Assembly: GCF_004349195.1 (NCBI RefSeq)
Contig: NZ_SMLG01000006.1
Span: 124,001 to 188,000 of the forward strand
Direction: 5' to 3'
DNA length: 64,000 nucleotides
Source: Flavobacterium rhamnosiphilum
Lineage (GTDB): Bacteria; Bacteroidota; Bacteroidia; Flavobacteriales; Flavobacteriaceae
This document shows positions 18,175-27,900 of the stretch, piece after piece. Positions within the stretch are counted from its first letter, which is position 1, and every line of letters starts with the position of its first letter. The notes below the pieces were generated by a model, which made no database searches, was not told the origin of the DNA, and saw only the letters and a program-made list of their open reading frames with translations. The position numbers and the translations under genes are program-made.

Positions 18175-19653
18175 ATGAGTAAGAACTTAACTACAAGATC
18201 AGAAGATTATTCAAAATGGTATAACGAGTTGGTTGTTAAAGCCGATTTAGCCGAAAATTCAGGAGTTAGAGGTTGTATGGTTATCAAGCCTTACGGTTAT
18301 GCGATTTGGGAGAAAATGCAAGCGGAGTTGGATCGAATGTTTAAAGAAACAGGGCATCAAAATGCCTATTTTCCTTTATTTGTTCCTAAGAGTATGTTTG
18401 AGGCTGAGGAGAAAAATGCGGAAGGATTTGCAAAAGAATGCGCTATTGTCACTCATTATAGATTAAAAAATGATCCGGATAAGCCAGGGAAACTTATGGT
18501 TGATCCTAATGCAAAATTAGAGGAAGAATTAATTGTTCGTCCTACAAGTGAGGCTATTATTTGGTCTACCTATAAAGGATGGGTTCAATCGTATAGAGAT
18601 TTGCCTTTATTGATTAATCAATGGGCCAATGTAGTGCGTTGGGAAATGAGAACCCGATTGTTTTTGCGAACAGCAGAATTTTTATGGCAAGAAGGGCATA
18701 CGGCTCATGCTACAAAAGCAGAGGCTATTGAAGAATCAGAAAAAATGATGAATGTATATGCTGATTTTGCCGAAAACTTCATGGCAATTCCAGTTGTAAA
18801 AGGATTGAAAACCGAAACGGAACGTTTTGCCGGAGCTGAAGAAACGTATTGTATCGAAGCTTTAATGCAGGATGGGAAAGCGTTGCAAGCCGGGACTTCG
18901 CATTTCTTAGGTCAGAATTTTGCTAAAGCGTTTGATGTTAAATTTGCTAATGCCGAAGGAAAGCAGGAATATGTTTGGGGAACTTCATGGGGTGTTTCAA
19001 CTCGTTTGATGGGAGCATTAGTGATGACGCATTCAGATGATCAAGGATTGGTATTGCCTCCTAATTTAGCGCCTATTCAAGTGGTGATTGTTCCTATTCA
19101 TAAAACAGACGAGCAATTAGCTGCTATAACTGCAGAAGTAACTGTTTTGGTTGCAGCTTTGCGAAAATTACATATCTCCGTGAAATTTGACGATAGAACC
19201 ACTCAGAAGCCTGGTTTTAAATTTGCGGAATGGGAATTAAAAGGTGTTCCTGTTAGAATTGCTGTAGGTCCAAAAGATTTAGAAAATGGAACTTTCGAGG
19301 TAGCAAGAAGAGATACATTGACTAAAGAAGTAGTTTCTAAAGATGGAATTGCGACTTACATCAGCGATTTATTGGAACAAATTCAAAAAGAATTGTTCGA
19401 AAAAGCATTAAATTATAGAAATACGCATAGTACTGAAGTGAACAGTTTTGAAGAGTTTAAAGAGGTTTTAGATACTAAAGGAGGTTTTGTATCAGCACAT
19501 TGGGATGGAACCGCAGCAACTGAAGAGAAGATCAAAGACTTGACTAAAGCGACCATCAGATGTATTCCTTTAGACCGAGTAGAAGAGGCGGGAAGCTGTG
19601 TCTTTACTGGGAATCCTTCTGTAGGAAGGGTGTTGTTTGCTAAGGCATATTAA
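18175..19653 (+). CDS. proS: Prolyl-tRNA synthetase (archaeal/eukaryal type)
   Basis: Class II synthetase charging tRNA-Pro; 492 residues, the short form without the bacterial editing insertion (type 3), usual in Bacteroidota. Motif 2 is around [24 protein letters not shown]. Motif 3 lies near the [18 protein letters not shown] segment, which contains the ATP-binding Arg. The anticodon-binding domain (about 295-400) and a C-terminal zinc-like domain without the full Cys set follow. The start follows an A-rich leader. Three tRNA-Glu genes and rpsT lie directly downstream. Confidence 0.96.
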   Translation: MSKNLTTRSEDYSKWYNELVVKADLAENSGVRGCMVIKPYGYAIWEKMQAELDRMFKETGHQNAYFPLFVPKSMFEAEEKNAEGFAKECAIVTHYRLKNDPDKPGKLMVDPNAKLEEELIVRPTSEAIIWSTYKGWVQSYRDLPLLINQWANVVRWEMRTRLFLRTAEFLWQEGHTAHATKAEAIEESEKMMNVYADFAENFMAIPVVKGLKTETERFAGAEETYCIEALMQDGKALQAGTSHFLGQNFAKAFDVKFANAEGKQEYVWGTSWGVSTRLMGALVMTHSDDQGLVLPPNLAPIQVVIVPIHKTDEQLAAITAEVTVLVAALRKLHISVKFDDRTTQKPGFKFAEWELKGVPVRIAVGPKDLENGTFEVARRDTLTKEVVSKDGIATYISDLLEQIQKELFEKALNYRNTHSTEVNSFEEFKEVLDTKGGFVSAHWDGTAATEEKIKDLTKATIRCIPLDRVEEAGSCVFTGNPSVGRVLFAKAY

Positions 19654-19681
19654 AAAAAATAATTTTTTTTTGCCTCTGCTA

Positions 19682-19711
19682 TTGTACGTCTCAAAAATAG
19701 TTGTATTTTTG
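19682..19711 (+). promoter_or_regulatory. Promoter of the tRNA-Glu / rpsT cluster
   Basis: TTG (19682-19684), a 19-base spacer, TATTTTTG (19704-19711): an excellent match to the Bacteroidota sigma consensus, 20 bases before the first tRNA. Confidence 0.8.
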
Positions 19712-19731
19712 CATCCGCATTAGAGAAGCAG

Positions 19732-19803
19732 GGCCCGTTCGTCTATCGGTTAGGACGCATGGTTTTCATCCATGTAAGAGCGGTTCGATTCCGCTACGGG
19801 CTA
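19732..19803 (+). tRNA. tRNA-Glu (anticodon TTC), copy 1
   Basis: A 72-base cloverleaf: acceptor GGCCCGT/ACGGGCT (terminal G-T pair), D stem GTCT/GGAC, anticodon stem CATGG/CCATG with loop TTTTCAT (anticodon TTC), T arm AGCGG-TTCGATT-CCGCT. CCA is not encoded. Confidence 0.95.
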
Positions 19804-19850
19804 CTATTTTTTTTGCATGTTAAAGTTTTCCTGAACTTAGAGGGAAAAAT

Positions 19851-19922
19851 GGCCCGTTCGTCTATCGGTTAGGACGCATGGTTTTCATCCATGTAAGAGC
19901 GGTTCGATTCCGCTACGGGCTA
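19851..19922 (+). tRNA. tRNA-Glu (anticodon TTC), copy 2
   Basis: Identical in all 72 bases to the copy at 19732-19803, separated from it by a 47-base unrelated spacer. Recent duplication or gene conversion is likely. Confidence 0.95.
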
Positions 19923-19961
19923 CGATTTCAATATTAGATTGATAAAAACTTAGGGGATAAT

Positions 19962-20033
19962 GGTCCGTTCGTCTAGGGGTTAGGACGCCAAGATTTCGTC
20001 TTGGTAACAGGGGTTCGATTCCCTTACGGACTA
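19962..20033 (+). tRNA. tRNA-Glu (anticodon TTC), divergent copy 3
   Basis: A 72-base cloverleaf with the same layout but different arms: acceptor GGTCCGT/ACGGACT, anticodon stem CCAAG/CTTGG with loop ATTTCGT, T arm AGGGG-TTCGATT-CCCTT. By position the anticodon is TTC (Glu), followed by G37 instead of the A37 of the other copies. CCA is not encoded. Confidence 0.88.
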
Positions 20034-20065
20034 CAAAAATTTGTAAAAGATAAAAAAATAATAAA

Positions 20066-20317
20066 ATGGCAAATCATAAATCAGCTTTAAAGAGAATTAG
20101 AAGTAACGAAAAGAGAAGAGTATTAAACAGATACCAACATAAAACTACTCGTAACGCTATCAAAGCCTTGAGAATAGCTACTGATAAAACAGATGCTACT
20201 TCTAAATTATCAAGCGTTATATCTATGATTGATAAATTAGCTAAAAAGAACATCATTCATGATAATAAAGCTTCTAATTTAAAATCTAAATTAACGAAGC
20301 ATGTTGCTAAATTGTAA
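20066..20317 (+). CDS. rpsT: 30S ribosomal protein S20
   Basis: Primary 16S rRNA-binding protein of the small subunit; 83 residues, normal length. Typical S20 start (MANHKSALKRIRSNEKRR) and an all-helical, strongly basic composition ending KLTKHVAKL. It lies 32 bases after the third tRNA-Glu with no separate TAnnTTTG promoter between, so it is probably transcribed from the tRNA promoter. A strong terminator follows. Confidence 0.96.
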   Translation: MANHKSALKRIRSNEKRRVLNRYQHKTTRNAIKALRIATDKTDATSKLSSVISMIDKLAKKNIIHDNKASNLKSKLTKHVAKL

Positions 20318-20341
20318 GTAACACAATTTATCTACTTATAA

Positions 20342-20376
20342 AAAAAGCTCCCAATTATATTGGGAGCTTTTTTTAT
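20342..20376 (+). terminator. Rho-independent terminator after rpsT
   Basis: AAAAAGCTCCCAAT pairs with ATTGGGAGCTTTTT around a three-base loop (20342-20372), followed by more T residues. Confidence 0.93.
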
Positions 20377-20472
20377 GTCATTTGTTGAAATTCGTTTTTT
20401 TATTTTTTATTAAAGTATTCAGGTGTTACTAGAGTATGTTAGGTTTAAAAAAAAATCAATAACCATTGGCTT

Positions 20473-20880
20473 TTAGATTTTGTTTTTTAAGTATTCAAGC
20501 ATCGTTAGGGTAATAGGTTTCGATAGAAAATCAATGACCATAGGGTAGGTTTTGGATTTCTCCAAGTCCTCGGGGTCTATTGTTGAGGAAAGGACGATAA
20601 CCTTTGTATTTTTAAATTCAGAAAATGCTTCGCTATTAAAATGATCCAAGAATTCCCATCCTCCCATTACCGGCATGTTTAAATCTAAAAAAATTAATTG
20701 AGGGTGTTTTTTTAATTTACTTTCAATGTTAGTGGATTTTAAAGTATTAAAGTAGTTAAGCGCTTCTTCTCCATTTTGGGATGTGATTATTTCATTCGAA
20801 AAAGACGCTTTGACGATTACTTTTTTGCATAACATAAGTGTTATGGGGTCGTCATCAATACATAAAATTTGATCTAACAT
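20473..20880 (-). CDS. Single-domain response regulator (CheY/Rcp1-like)
   Basis: Receiver-only protein of 135 residues with acidic residues in CIDDDP, phospho-acceptor Asp66 in IFLDLNMPVMGGWEF, and Lys in FLSKPIT. The NMPVMGGWEFLD context is typical of stand-alone receivers paired with PAS kinases. Its start overlaps the stop of the upstream kinase by one base, so it is the kinase partner. It has no output domain; it must act by protein contact or in a phosphorelay. The same gene order recurs at 33642-35862. Confidence 0.92.
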   Translation of the reverse strand: MLDQILCIDDDPITLMLCKKVIVKASFSNEIITSQNGEEALNYFNTLKSTNIESKLKKHPQLIFLDLNMPVMGGWEFLDHFNSEAFSEFKNTKVIVLSSTIDPEDLEKSKTYPMVIDFLSKPITLTMLEYLKNKI

Positions 20881-22595
20881 TATTGTTTGTTTTTAAATGT
20901 TAATGTAAATGTGGTTCCTTTGTTTACTTCGCTCTCAATACTAATAGTTCCTCCCATAGTTTCAACTTGCGATTTTACCAGATATAATCCCAGACCTTTG
21001 CTGTCAGGGTAGTTATGAAAACGTTGATAAAGTCCAAAAATTTTATCTCTATTTCGTGCTAAATCGATACCAATGCCGTTGTCTTTAAATGTTAATACGA
21101 CAGTATCGTCAATTTCATTGGCGGTAATGGTTATTTTGAGTTTTCTGTTCTCGGATTTATATTTTATGGCATTTGTCAAAAGGTTCAATAATATGCTTTC
21201 TATATAGGCTTTATTGATGTTTATGATAGAAACATTTTCAAAATTGAGCTTTATGATGGGTTTGTATAGTTCGATTTGAAAATTAAGCTGGCTGAAAACA
21301 TTTTCAAAAATTTCTTTTATTAAAACCGCTTCTTTTTGGATGGAAGGGTTGTCTTTTATAATGATAACTTTTACTAAATCATTGATAGTGTCATTCAATA
21401 AATGAGTAGATTTATTAAAGCCATTTAAAATTTCCTTTAATTCTTGGTTCTCGATAGGAATGTCTTCCAATAAGTTTAGTAAGCCTGTTAAGTTTGATAG
21501 CGGAGCTCTAAGGTTGTGGGAAGTTATATAGGAAAATTGTTTTAAGTCTTTGTTGTTTTGAGTTAATTCCCGAATAAGTTGCTCTTTCTCTTTTTCTTGT
21601 TTTTTTTCTTCGGTTATGTCTCTTTGAATGGAAATCCAGTGGGAAAGTTCGTTGTCGGAATTATAAATTGGTATCATAGAGAAACGAACCCAATATTCTT
21701 CTTTATTTTTTGTCAGGCTGATTGTTTCTATAAGACATTCTTCTTTGTTTTTTATTGCGACTAATAGTTTTTCGAGTTCATTACTGTCAGAATTTGGACT
21801 GTTGAAGATATTCGGAGATTTTCCTATTATATCATCAGATTCATATCCTGACATAATAGAAAAAGCAGGATTTACATAGATGATGTTAGGGATTTTTCCG
21901 TCAATAGAATTAGTTTCGGTGATTATGATAGAATCTTTGGATTGGGTAATTACAGTTTCCAGTAATTTAAGTCGTTGTTCTTCCTCTTTCTGTTTTGTAA
22001 TATCTTGTATGGCTCCAATCATTCTAATGGCTTTCCCGTTTTCATCTTTCAGGAGAAATCCTCTGTCTAGAACATATTTGTAAGTGTCGTTTGCGCATTT
22101 GAAGCGGTATTGATCTTGCCAGTTTTCGGTTTTTTGTTCTATAAAGGAGTATAGTTTAATAGACATTTTAATGCTGTCTTCGGGGTGTATTTTCTCAAAC
22201 CACCATTTGGAACTGTCTCCCACTTCATTTTCTCTATAGCCAAAAACGCTTTCGATTCCTTTATTCCAAGAAAAGCTGTCTTCTTGTATTTTCCAATCCC
22301 AAATAGTATCGCTGGTTGCTTTAGCTACAATGTCGTATTTTTCATTCGACTCTTTAATTTCATCATTTGTATTTTTAAGTTTTTCAAAAATGGTGATGTT
22401 TCTAGTGTCGTTTTTAGATAAAATAAGTTTGAAAATTATTCCAGTCAAAAAGATAAATAGAATGTCTTTTGCAAAAGTGTAAAAGGGATGATTTGAATCA
22501 GAAATATATTGCTGTAATAATCTATGACTAACAATAGCTACAAACATTGCGGTGAGAATGTAGATGATGATTACTTGATTGGTTTTGCTTTTCAT
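20880..22595 (-). CDS. PAS-domain membrane histidine kinase
   Basis: 571 residues. Two membrane segments (about 7-24 and 40-60) with little extracytoplasmic sequence suggest the sensing is intracellular or intramembrane. Two PAS/PAC units follow (about 85-205, ending GAIQDITKQKE, and about 210-335, ending QRDITEEKKQ). HisKA has His360 in ITSHNLRAP. The HATPase shows NLLTNAIKY, DNGIGIDLARN and GLGLYLVKSQVE. It is coupled to the receiver gene by a one-base stop/start overlap. The PAS ligands are unknown. Confidence 0.92.
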   Translation of the reverse strand: MKSKTNQVIIIYILTAMFVAIVSHRLLQQYISDSNHPFYTFAKDILFIFLTGIIFKLILSKNDTRNITIFEKLKNTNDEIKESNEKYDIVAKATSDTIWDWKIQEDSFSWNKGIESVFGYRENEVGDSSKWWFEKIHPEDSIKMSIKLYSFIEQKTENWQDQYRFKCANDTYKYVLDRGFLLKDENGKAIRMIGAIQDITKQKEEEQRLKLLETVITQSKDSIIITETNSIDGKIPNIIYVNPAFSIMSGYESDDIIGKSPNIFNSPNSDSNELEKLLVAIKNKEECLIETISLTKNKEEYWVRFSMIPIYNSDNELSHWISIQRDITEEKKQEKEKEQLIRELTQNNKDLKQFSYITSHNLRAPLSNLTGLLNLLEDIPIENQELKEILNGFNKSTHLLNDTINDLVKVIIIKDNPSIQKEAVLIKEIFENVFSQLNFQIELYKPIIKLNFENVSIININKAYIESILLNLLTNAIKYKSENRKLKITITANEIDDTVVLTFKDNGIGIDLARNRDKIFGLYQRFHNYPDSKGLGLYLVKSQVETMGGTISIESEVNKGTTFTLTFKNKQ

Positions 22596-22650
22596 TACTC
22601 AAATATAATTAATTATTGCTGAATTATTAAACAACATCCGGAACTTATTT

Positions 22651-22679
22651 TTTGAGATTTTTTTAAAGGTCTATTTTTG
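22651..22679 (+). promoter_or_regulatory. Candidate upstream promoter of typA
   Basis: TTTG (22651-22654), a 17-base spacer, TATTTTTG (22672-22679). A second -7 type element, TACCTTTG at 22742-22749, lies 20 bases before the start codon but has a poor -33 partner, so typA may have two promoters. Confidence 0.55.
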
Positions 22680-22768
22680 TGTCTAATGCGTTAACAATAT
22701 GTAAACTATTGCATAAATATTTTTTATATCAAAATAAAGTGTACCTTTGCACCCATTAAAAATCACAG

Positions 22769-24565
22769 ATGGAATCTATTAGAAACATTGCAATTATTGC
22801 CCACGTCGATCACGGTAAAACAACTTTGGTTGATAAAATTATGTATCACTGTCAGTTATTTCGTGATAACGAAAACACAGGTGACTTAATCCTTGATAAC
22901 AACGACTTAGAGCGTGAAAGAGGTATTACCATTACTTCAAAGAATGTTTCTGTAGTATACAAAGGAACAAAAATCAACATTATCGATACTCCTGGTCACG
23001 CCGATTTTGGTGGTGAAGTAGAACGTGTATTGAATATGGCGGATGGAGTTTGTCTACTTGTAGATGCTTTTGAAGGGCCAATGCCACAAACGCGTTTTGT
23101 ATTACAAAAAGCTATTGACTTAGGATTAAAACCTTGCGTTGTAATCAATAAAGTAGATAAAGAAAACTGTACTCCGGAAGAAGTGCATGAAAAAGTTTTC
23201 GACTTAATGTTTGAATTAGGTGCTGAAGAGTGGCAATTGGATTTTCCAACTGTTTACGGTTCTGCTAAAAACAACTGGATGTCGGATCATTGGGAAAACG
23301 TAACTGATAATGTTGAAGCATTGTTGGATATGGTTATTGAAAATGTACCAGCTCCTAAAGTATCTGAAGGAACACCACAAATGTTGATTACTTCTTTAGA
23401 TTTTTCTGCTTTTACAGGTCGTATCGCTATTGGTCGTCTTGAAAGAGGTGTTTTGAATGAAGGTATGCCAATCTCATTAGTAAAAAGAGATGGTACCGTT
23501 ATGAAATCAAGAATTAAAGAACTTCATACTTTTGAAGGCCTTGGTCGTAAAAAAGTACAACAAGTAATTGCTGGAGATATTTGTGCAATTATTGGAGTTG
23601 AAGGATTTGAAATTGGAGATACTATCGCTGATTTTGAAAACCCGGAAGCGTTGAAAACAATTGATATTGACGAGCCTACGATGAGTATGTTGTTTACAAT
23701 TAATGACTCTCCTTTCTTTGGTAAAGAGGGTAAATTTGTAACTTCTCGTCATATTAGAGACCGTTTGACAAAAGAATTAGAGAAAAACTTAGCAATGAAA
23801 TTGGGTGAAACCGATTCTGCTGATAAGTTTATGGTTTTTGGTCGTGGAGTACTTCACTTATCTGTTCTTATTGAAACAATGAGAAGAGAAGGGTATGAAT
23901 TACAAATCGGTCAACCACAAGTTATCATCAAAGAAATTGATGGAAAAAAATGTGAGCCTATTGAGGAATTGACAATCGACTTACCAGAAACTCTTTCGGG
24001 AAGAGCGGTAGAGTTTGTTTCTTTCCGTAAAGGAGAAATGTTGAGCATGGAAACTAAAGGGGAACGTATGATTATAAAATTTAATATTCCATCACGTGGA
24101 ATTATTGGATTGCGTAACCAATTGCTTACTGCTACTGCTGGTGAGGCTATTATGGCGCATCGTTTTATAGGATATGAGCCTTACAAAGGTGAAATTTCTG
24201 GGCGTAACAAAGGTTCATTGATTTCTATGGAAAAAGGAAAAGCTATTCCTTATTCTATCGATAAATTACAAGATCGTGGTAGATTCTTCGTTAATCCTAA
24301 TGATGAAATTTACGAAGGTCAAGTAATTGGAGAAAACTCTCGTGGCGATGATATGTGTGTGAACGTGACTAAAGAGAAAAAACAATCTAACGTTCGTTCT
24401 TCTGGAAATGATGATAAAGCTAGAATTATTCCTCCAGTTATTTTCTCTCTTGAAGAAGCTTTAGAGTACATTCAAAAAGATGAATACGTTGAGGTAACTC
24501 CAAAATCTATTCGTTTAAGAAAAATATATTTGACAGAAACAGATAGAAAAAGATTTAAATTCTAA
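22769..24565 (+). CDS. typA: Translational GTPase TypA/BipA
   Basis: Ribosome-associated GTPase of the EF-G class, involved in ribosome assembly and stress adaptation; 598 residues, normal length. G1 is AHVDHGKTT (about 10-18), the switch region ERERGITI (about 48-55), G3 DTPGHADF (about 73-80), G4 NKVD, G5 SAKN. Domain II, EF-G-like domains III/V and the TypA-specific C-terminal domain (SRGIIGLRNQLLTATAG, NVRSSGNDDKA) follow. It is flanked by candidate promoters and a good terminator, and so monocistronic. Confidence 0.97.
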   Translation: MESIRNIAIIAHVDHGKTTLVDKIMYHCQLFRDNENTGDLILDNNDLERERGITITSKNVSVVYKGTKINIIDTPGHADFGGEVERVLNMADGVCLLVDAFEGPMPQTRFVLQKAIDLGLKPCVVINKVDKENCTPEEVHEKVFDLMFELGAEEWQLDFPTVYGSAKNNWMSDHWENVTDNVEALLDMVIENVPAPKVSEGTPQMLITSLDFSAFTGRIAIGRLERGVLNEGMPISLVKRDGTVMKSRIKELHTFEGLGRKKVQQVIAGDICAIIGVEGFEIGDTIADFENPEALKTIDIDEPTMSMLFTINDSPFFGKEGKFVTSRHIRDRLTKELEKNLAMKLGETDSADKFMVFGRGVLHLSVLIETMRREGYELQIGQPQVIIKEIDGKKCEPIEELTIDLPETLSGRAVEFVSFRKGEMLSMETKGERMIIKFNIPSRGIIGLRNQLLTATAGEAIMAHRFIGYEPYKGEISGRNKGSLISMEKGKAIPYSIDKLQDRGRFFVNPNDEIYEGQVIGENSRGDDMCVNVTKEKKQSNVRSSGNDDKARIIPPVIFSLEEALEYIQKDEYVEVTPKSIRLRKIYLTETDRKRFKF

Positions 24566-24585
24566 TTTTTATTTTTTTTAAATAT

Positions 24586-24617
24586 AAAAGCCATTCGTTA
24601 ATTCGAATGGCTTTTTT
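24586..24617 (+). terminator. Rho-independent terminator after typA
   Basis: AAAAGCCATTCG (24586-24597) pairs with CGAATGGCTTTT (24604-24615), with T residues continuing. Confidence 0.92.
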
Positions 24618-24746
24618 TATGCGTTTTACTTTTTTCTTGAAAACAAATTGTTGTAAAAAAAAATCATATCATTTTAGCATAAAATTTACTGGATTAAGTT
24701 GTTGTGATTTTGTCAATTTCGACGAAATGAAACAAACATTATTTTT

Positions 24747-24907
24747 TATGACCGTCCGTTACTTGTACTAAACTACATCTTATGAATAAAATTAGTTGTT
24801 TTGTCATTTCGACGAAGGAGAAATCACATAACGAGAGCAACTAATGAGATTTCTCCTTCGTCGAAATGACAAAACTAAATACATTGGTATTAGTTCCGAT
24901 AGTCATA
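24747..24907. repeat. About 160-bp MITE-like palindromic element, copy C
   Basis: The core is a perfect 25-bp inverted repeat (24801-24825 and 24848-24872, beginning TTGTCATTTCGACGAAGG). Outer ends are imperfect inverted repeats (TATGACCGTCCGTTACTTGTAC on the left; the right end read in reverse gives TATGACTATCGGAACTAATAC). ATTATTTTT flanks it on both sides (24738-24746 and 24907-24915), a candidate 9-bp target duplication. It lies between the convergent typA and type IX-secreted gene. It is the reverse complement of the copy at 45865-46028. Confidence 0.8.
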
Positions 24908-24916
24908 TTATTTTTA

Positions 24917-27900
24917 TTACCTCTTTAAGCTAAAATGTCCTTTAGCTTCCCTGCCGTCATCCAATTTTATGGTATACCAATAATCATCTCCAGATAAGGG
25001 TAGACCCAAAAAGGTACCATCCCAGCCTTGACCGGATGCAATAATTTGTTTTAAAAGCTTACCGTAACGATCAAAAATATAGATGATTGAATTTTCATTG
25101 AAATTTGCATTTACTCCTTTTACATTCCAATAGTCATTGTAATCATCTCCATTTGGAGTGAAAAATTTTGGAACGCCAATTACGGCTATTGTTTGACTCA
25201 CGGTTCCACAACCATTTTTGTCATTAACGTATACTTCATGAATTCCGGCAGCTACATTATCAAAGAAATTTGAATCCTGAAAAGGTCCTGAAGGTGCGTC
25301 CAGACTATATTCATATTGTCCTTGTCCTGTTACGTTAACCGTTACTGAGTTAACATCTGATAAATCAATAATTGAAATAGTTCCTATTTCTGCTATATCC
25401 GAAGCGGTTACTTTTATGGTTCGGATTCTGCTACAACCGGTTAGTGAGCTAACTTCTACCATATAATCACCTTCTGTATTTACATCTAATGTTGGACCAG
25501 TTTCAGCTGTTAAAACAACATTGTCCTTTGTCCAGACATACGTATAGTCAGTACTGGGAGTGCCGTCTTGAATTCCAGCATCTAATTTTACAAAGAAAGT
25601 GGGAAGGTTAGAACAAACTAATTCATTCTCATCAAAATCATCGTTTGTATCAATATTAGGTTTTGGATTTACTTTTAAAGTAATTCTTGGGCTCAAGCCA
25701 TAACAGGCATTGTCTGATGTGCTTTCCACACGGACCCAAATTTTTTGTTCATTTGGATATCCAGTATTTGTATAATTTGATGGGTTTGCTATTTCATCAT
25801 TTTCTGATAAAGCATCTGCTTCATTTTTATAAAATTTTATCGAATAAGAAGAACTCAATGAAGGAAGTATAGCTGAAATATCAGTGGCTACACTACTAAA
25901 ATCAAAAGTAGCAATGCCATCCGTATCGTCATTAGTTGCTCCTAAATCATCACAGGCAGAAAAGGTACGAGTGAATGAAGCTGGAATTTGGGTAGTAGAA
26001 ACCACCAAGGTAATTTGAACTACACTACTACATTGATTAGCATTTTTTACTCTTGCCCAAACCAGCATACCACCCGAGGTTGTATTTGTAAATGCTAAAG
26101 GATTAGAAATTAATTTCCCAACATCTGCTGTTTCAGCCCCCGAAAGTGAAGTGTAATAGGTAAAAGTTTCGGATGTGTAATTTGAAGATATCTCATTGTT
26201 TTTCACCGTTAAATTAAAATCGGAGAAACCATTTGTATCGTCATCACATTGAACAATGGTAGCAGTAGTTACCACAGGTAAACGATAAACAGTCAATGTT
26301 GTTTCAGAAGAAATCAATCCACATGAATTTCCAATTTTATCCAGTTTCACTCTGTATTTATAACCATTCATTGCATTGCTGACTTTTATGAGCATTAAGG
26401 TTTTTGTTGTGGCATCTTGATAAGTAGTAGCATTGTTTAAAATATTATTCCAATTTATTCCGTCAGTTGACATTTGCCACTGATAGGTATTTCCACCATT
26501 ATCAAGGACTGTAATTGTTGTGTTTTCTAATTCGCAAGTTGGGTTTGCCTGAGGTTGAGAAATGATTTCTATTGGCGCAGCAATTATGTAATTGTCATGT
26601 GGAGTTAAATAACCCATATCACTCGTAACTTTTCCTTTAACATTAACAGTAACGGGATTGTTTCCTAATATTCCATCATTGTTAGGGTCATTAAAACCAG
26701 CTTCAGTGACATCAAAACAAACATCATTATCACTATCCAAATCGATATAATTAAAAGTTCCATCTGAATCGGTATCAGTAATGGTATAATTTAGTTTACC
26801 ACTATCCGGACTCGTTTCAAGTCCGTCAAATAAACCATTTGCACCAAAAGCAGTAGCAGTGCCATCTATAATTCCATCTTTATTGGCATCAATAACAGTA
26901 CTGCCAGATTCGATCAAGTCAAAAATCCCATCGTTATCACTGTCTAAATCCAATAAATCATATACAATAGGAAAAGTATTGAAAACATCATTGTCAGTAT
27001 TAATTCGAATTAATCCAGGTTCAAAAGCATTATCAAGGCCATCTTTATTGGAATCCGTTCCAGAAAAAACTTTAAAACCTTTTCCTTGTGCTTCAATGGT
27101 ATCAGGAATACCGTCATTGTCACTGTCGATGTCTAATAAATCTGGAATTGTATCAGAATCAGAATCAAAAGTTTCTATACGGTTAATCATGAAAATAGTT
27201 TTATTAACAGCTGTTTCGGATAGATTGTTATGCGTTAATGTGACGGAATTAGTGAGATAGGATGAAAACTGGAAGCTACCCAAACCCGGAGTTAATGGTG
27301 TAATACTATTTAATCGAAATCGGATTTCGAATGAAGAAAACTCAGTTACGCCACTTTCAAAAATCCCATCATAATTAGTATCCACAAGCAATTGATTTTG
27401 TGGATTAGTCAAAGTAATAGTTTTATCTGCCGGTACTTGTAAAATAAAACCGCCGTCTGCGTTTATATATTCTGTAATAGCGGTAGTTTGGGTTGGACTG
27501 TCTTGCGATATATAGCTAATGCTGATAGTTTCATTTTTTGTGAGATTCAGAGTGTATACAACACTATTTGTTATACCAGCAGGAACTTCTGTAACAAATC
27601 CATAAAATGGTTTCCCCGTAATTGTTCCGCTTCCCGTAATTATAGCTGTATAATCGGAACTTGAGATTGTATTTGACTGATTTAACAGCGAAATATTGGC
27701 TTCAAAATTATTTATGATGCCATCATTATCTAGGTCAATATCAATGTTGTTATTTGTTCCGTCATTATCGGAATCTAATGGGCAATCGCTCACTGGGATT
27801 TTGTCTGAGAAAATAGGAACTGTACTTGGGCAACCCACAATACTTCCTTTTACTTGATAATAACCAGGTTGTGTAGGTGTATATGAATTTGAATTTGCAC

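Noticed and set aside
19962..20033. Third tRNA read as tRNA-Asp because of the TCGTC in its anticodon arm
   Set aside because: With a seven-base loop and five-base stem the anticodon is TTC; an Asp reading needs a shifted stem.
26859..27260. Plus-strand open frame of 133 residues inside the 1467-residue secreted protein gene
   Set aside because: Ser/Pro-rich antisense reading of calcium-repeat codons; no family resemblance.
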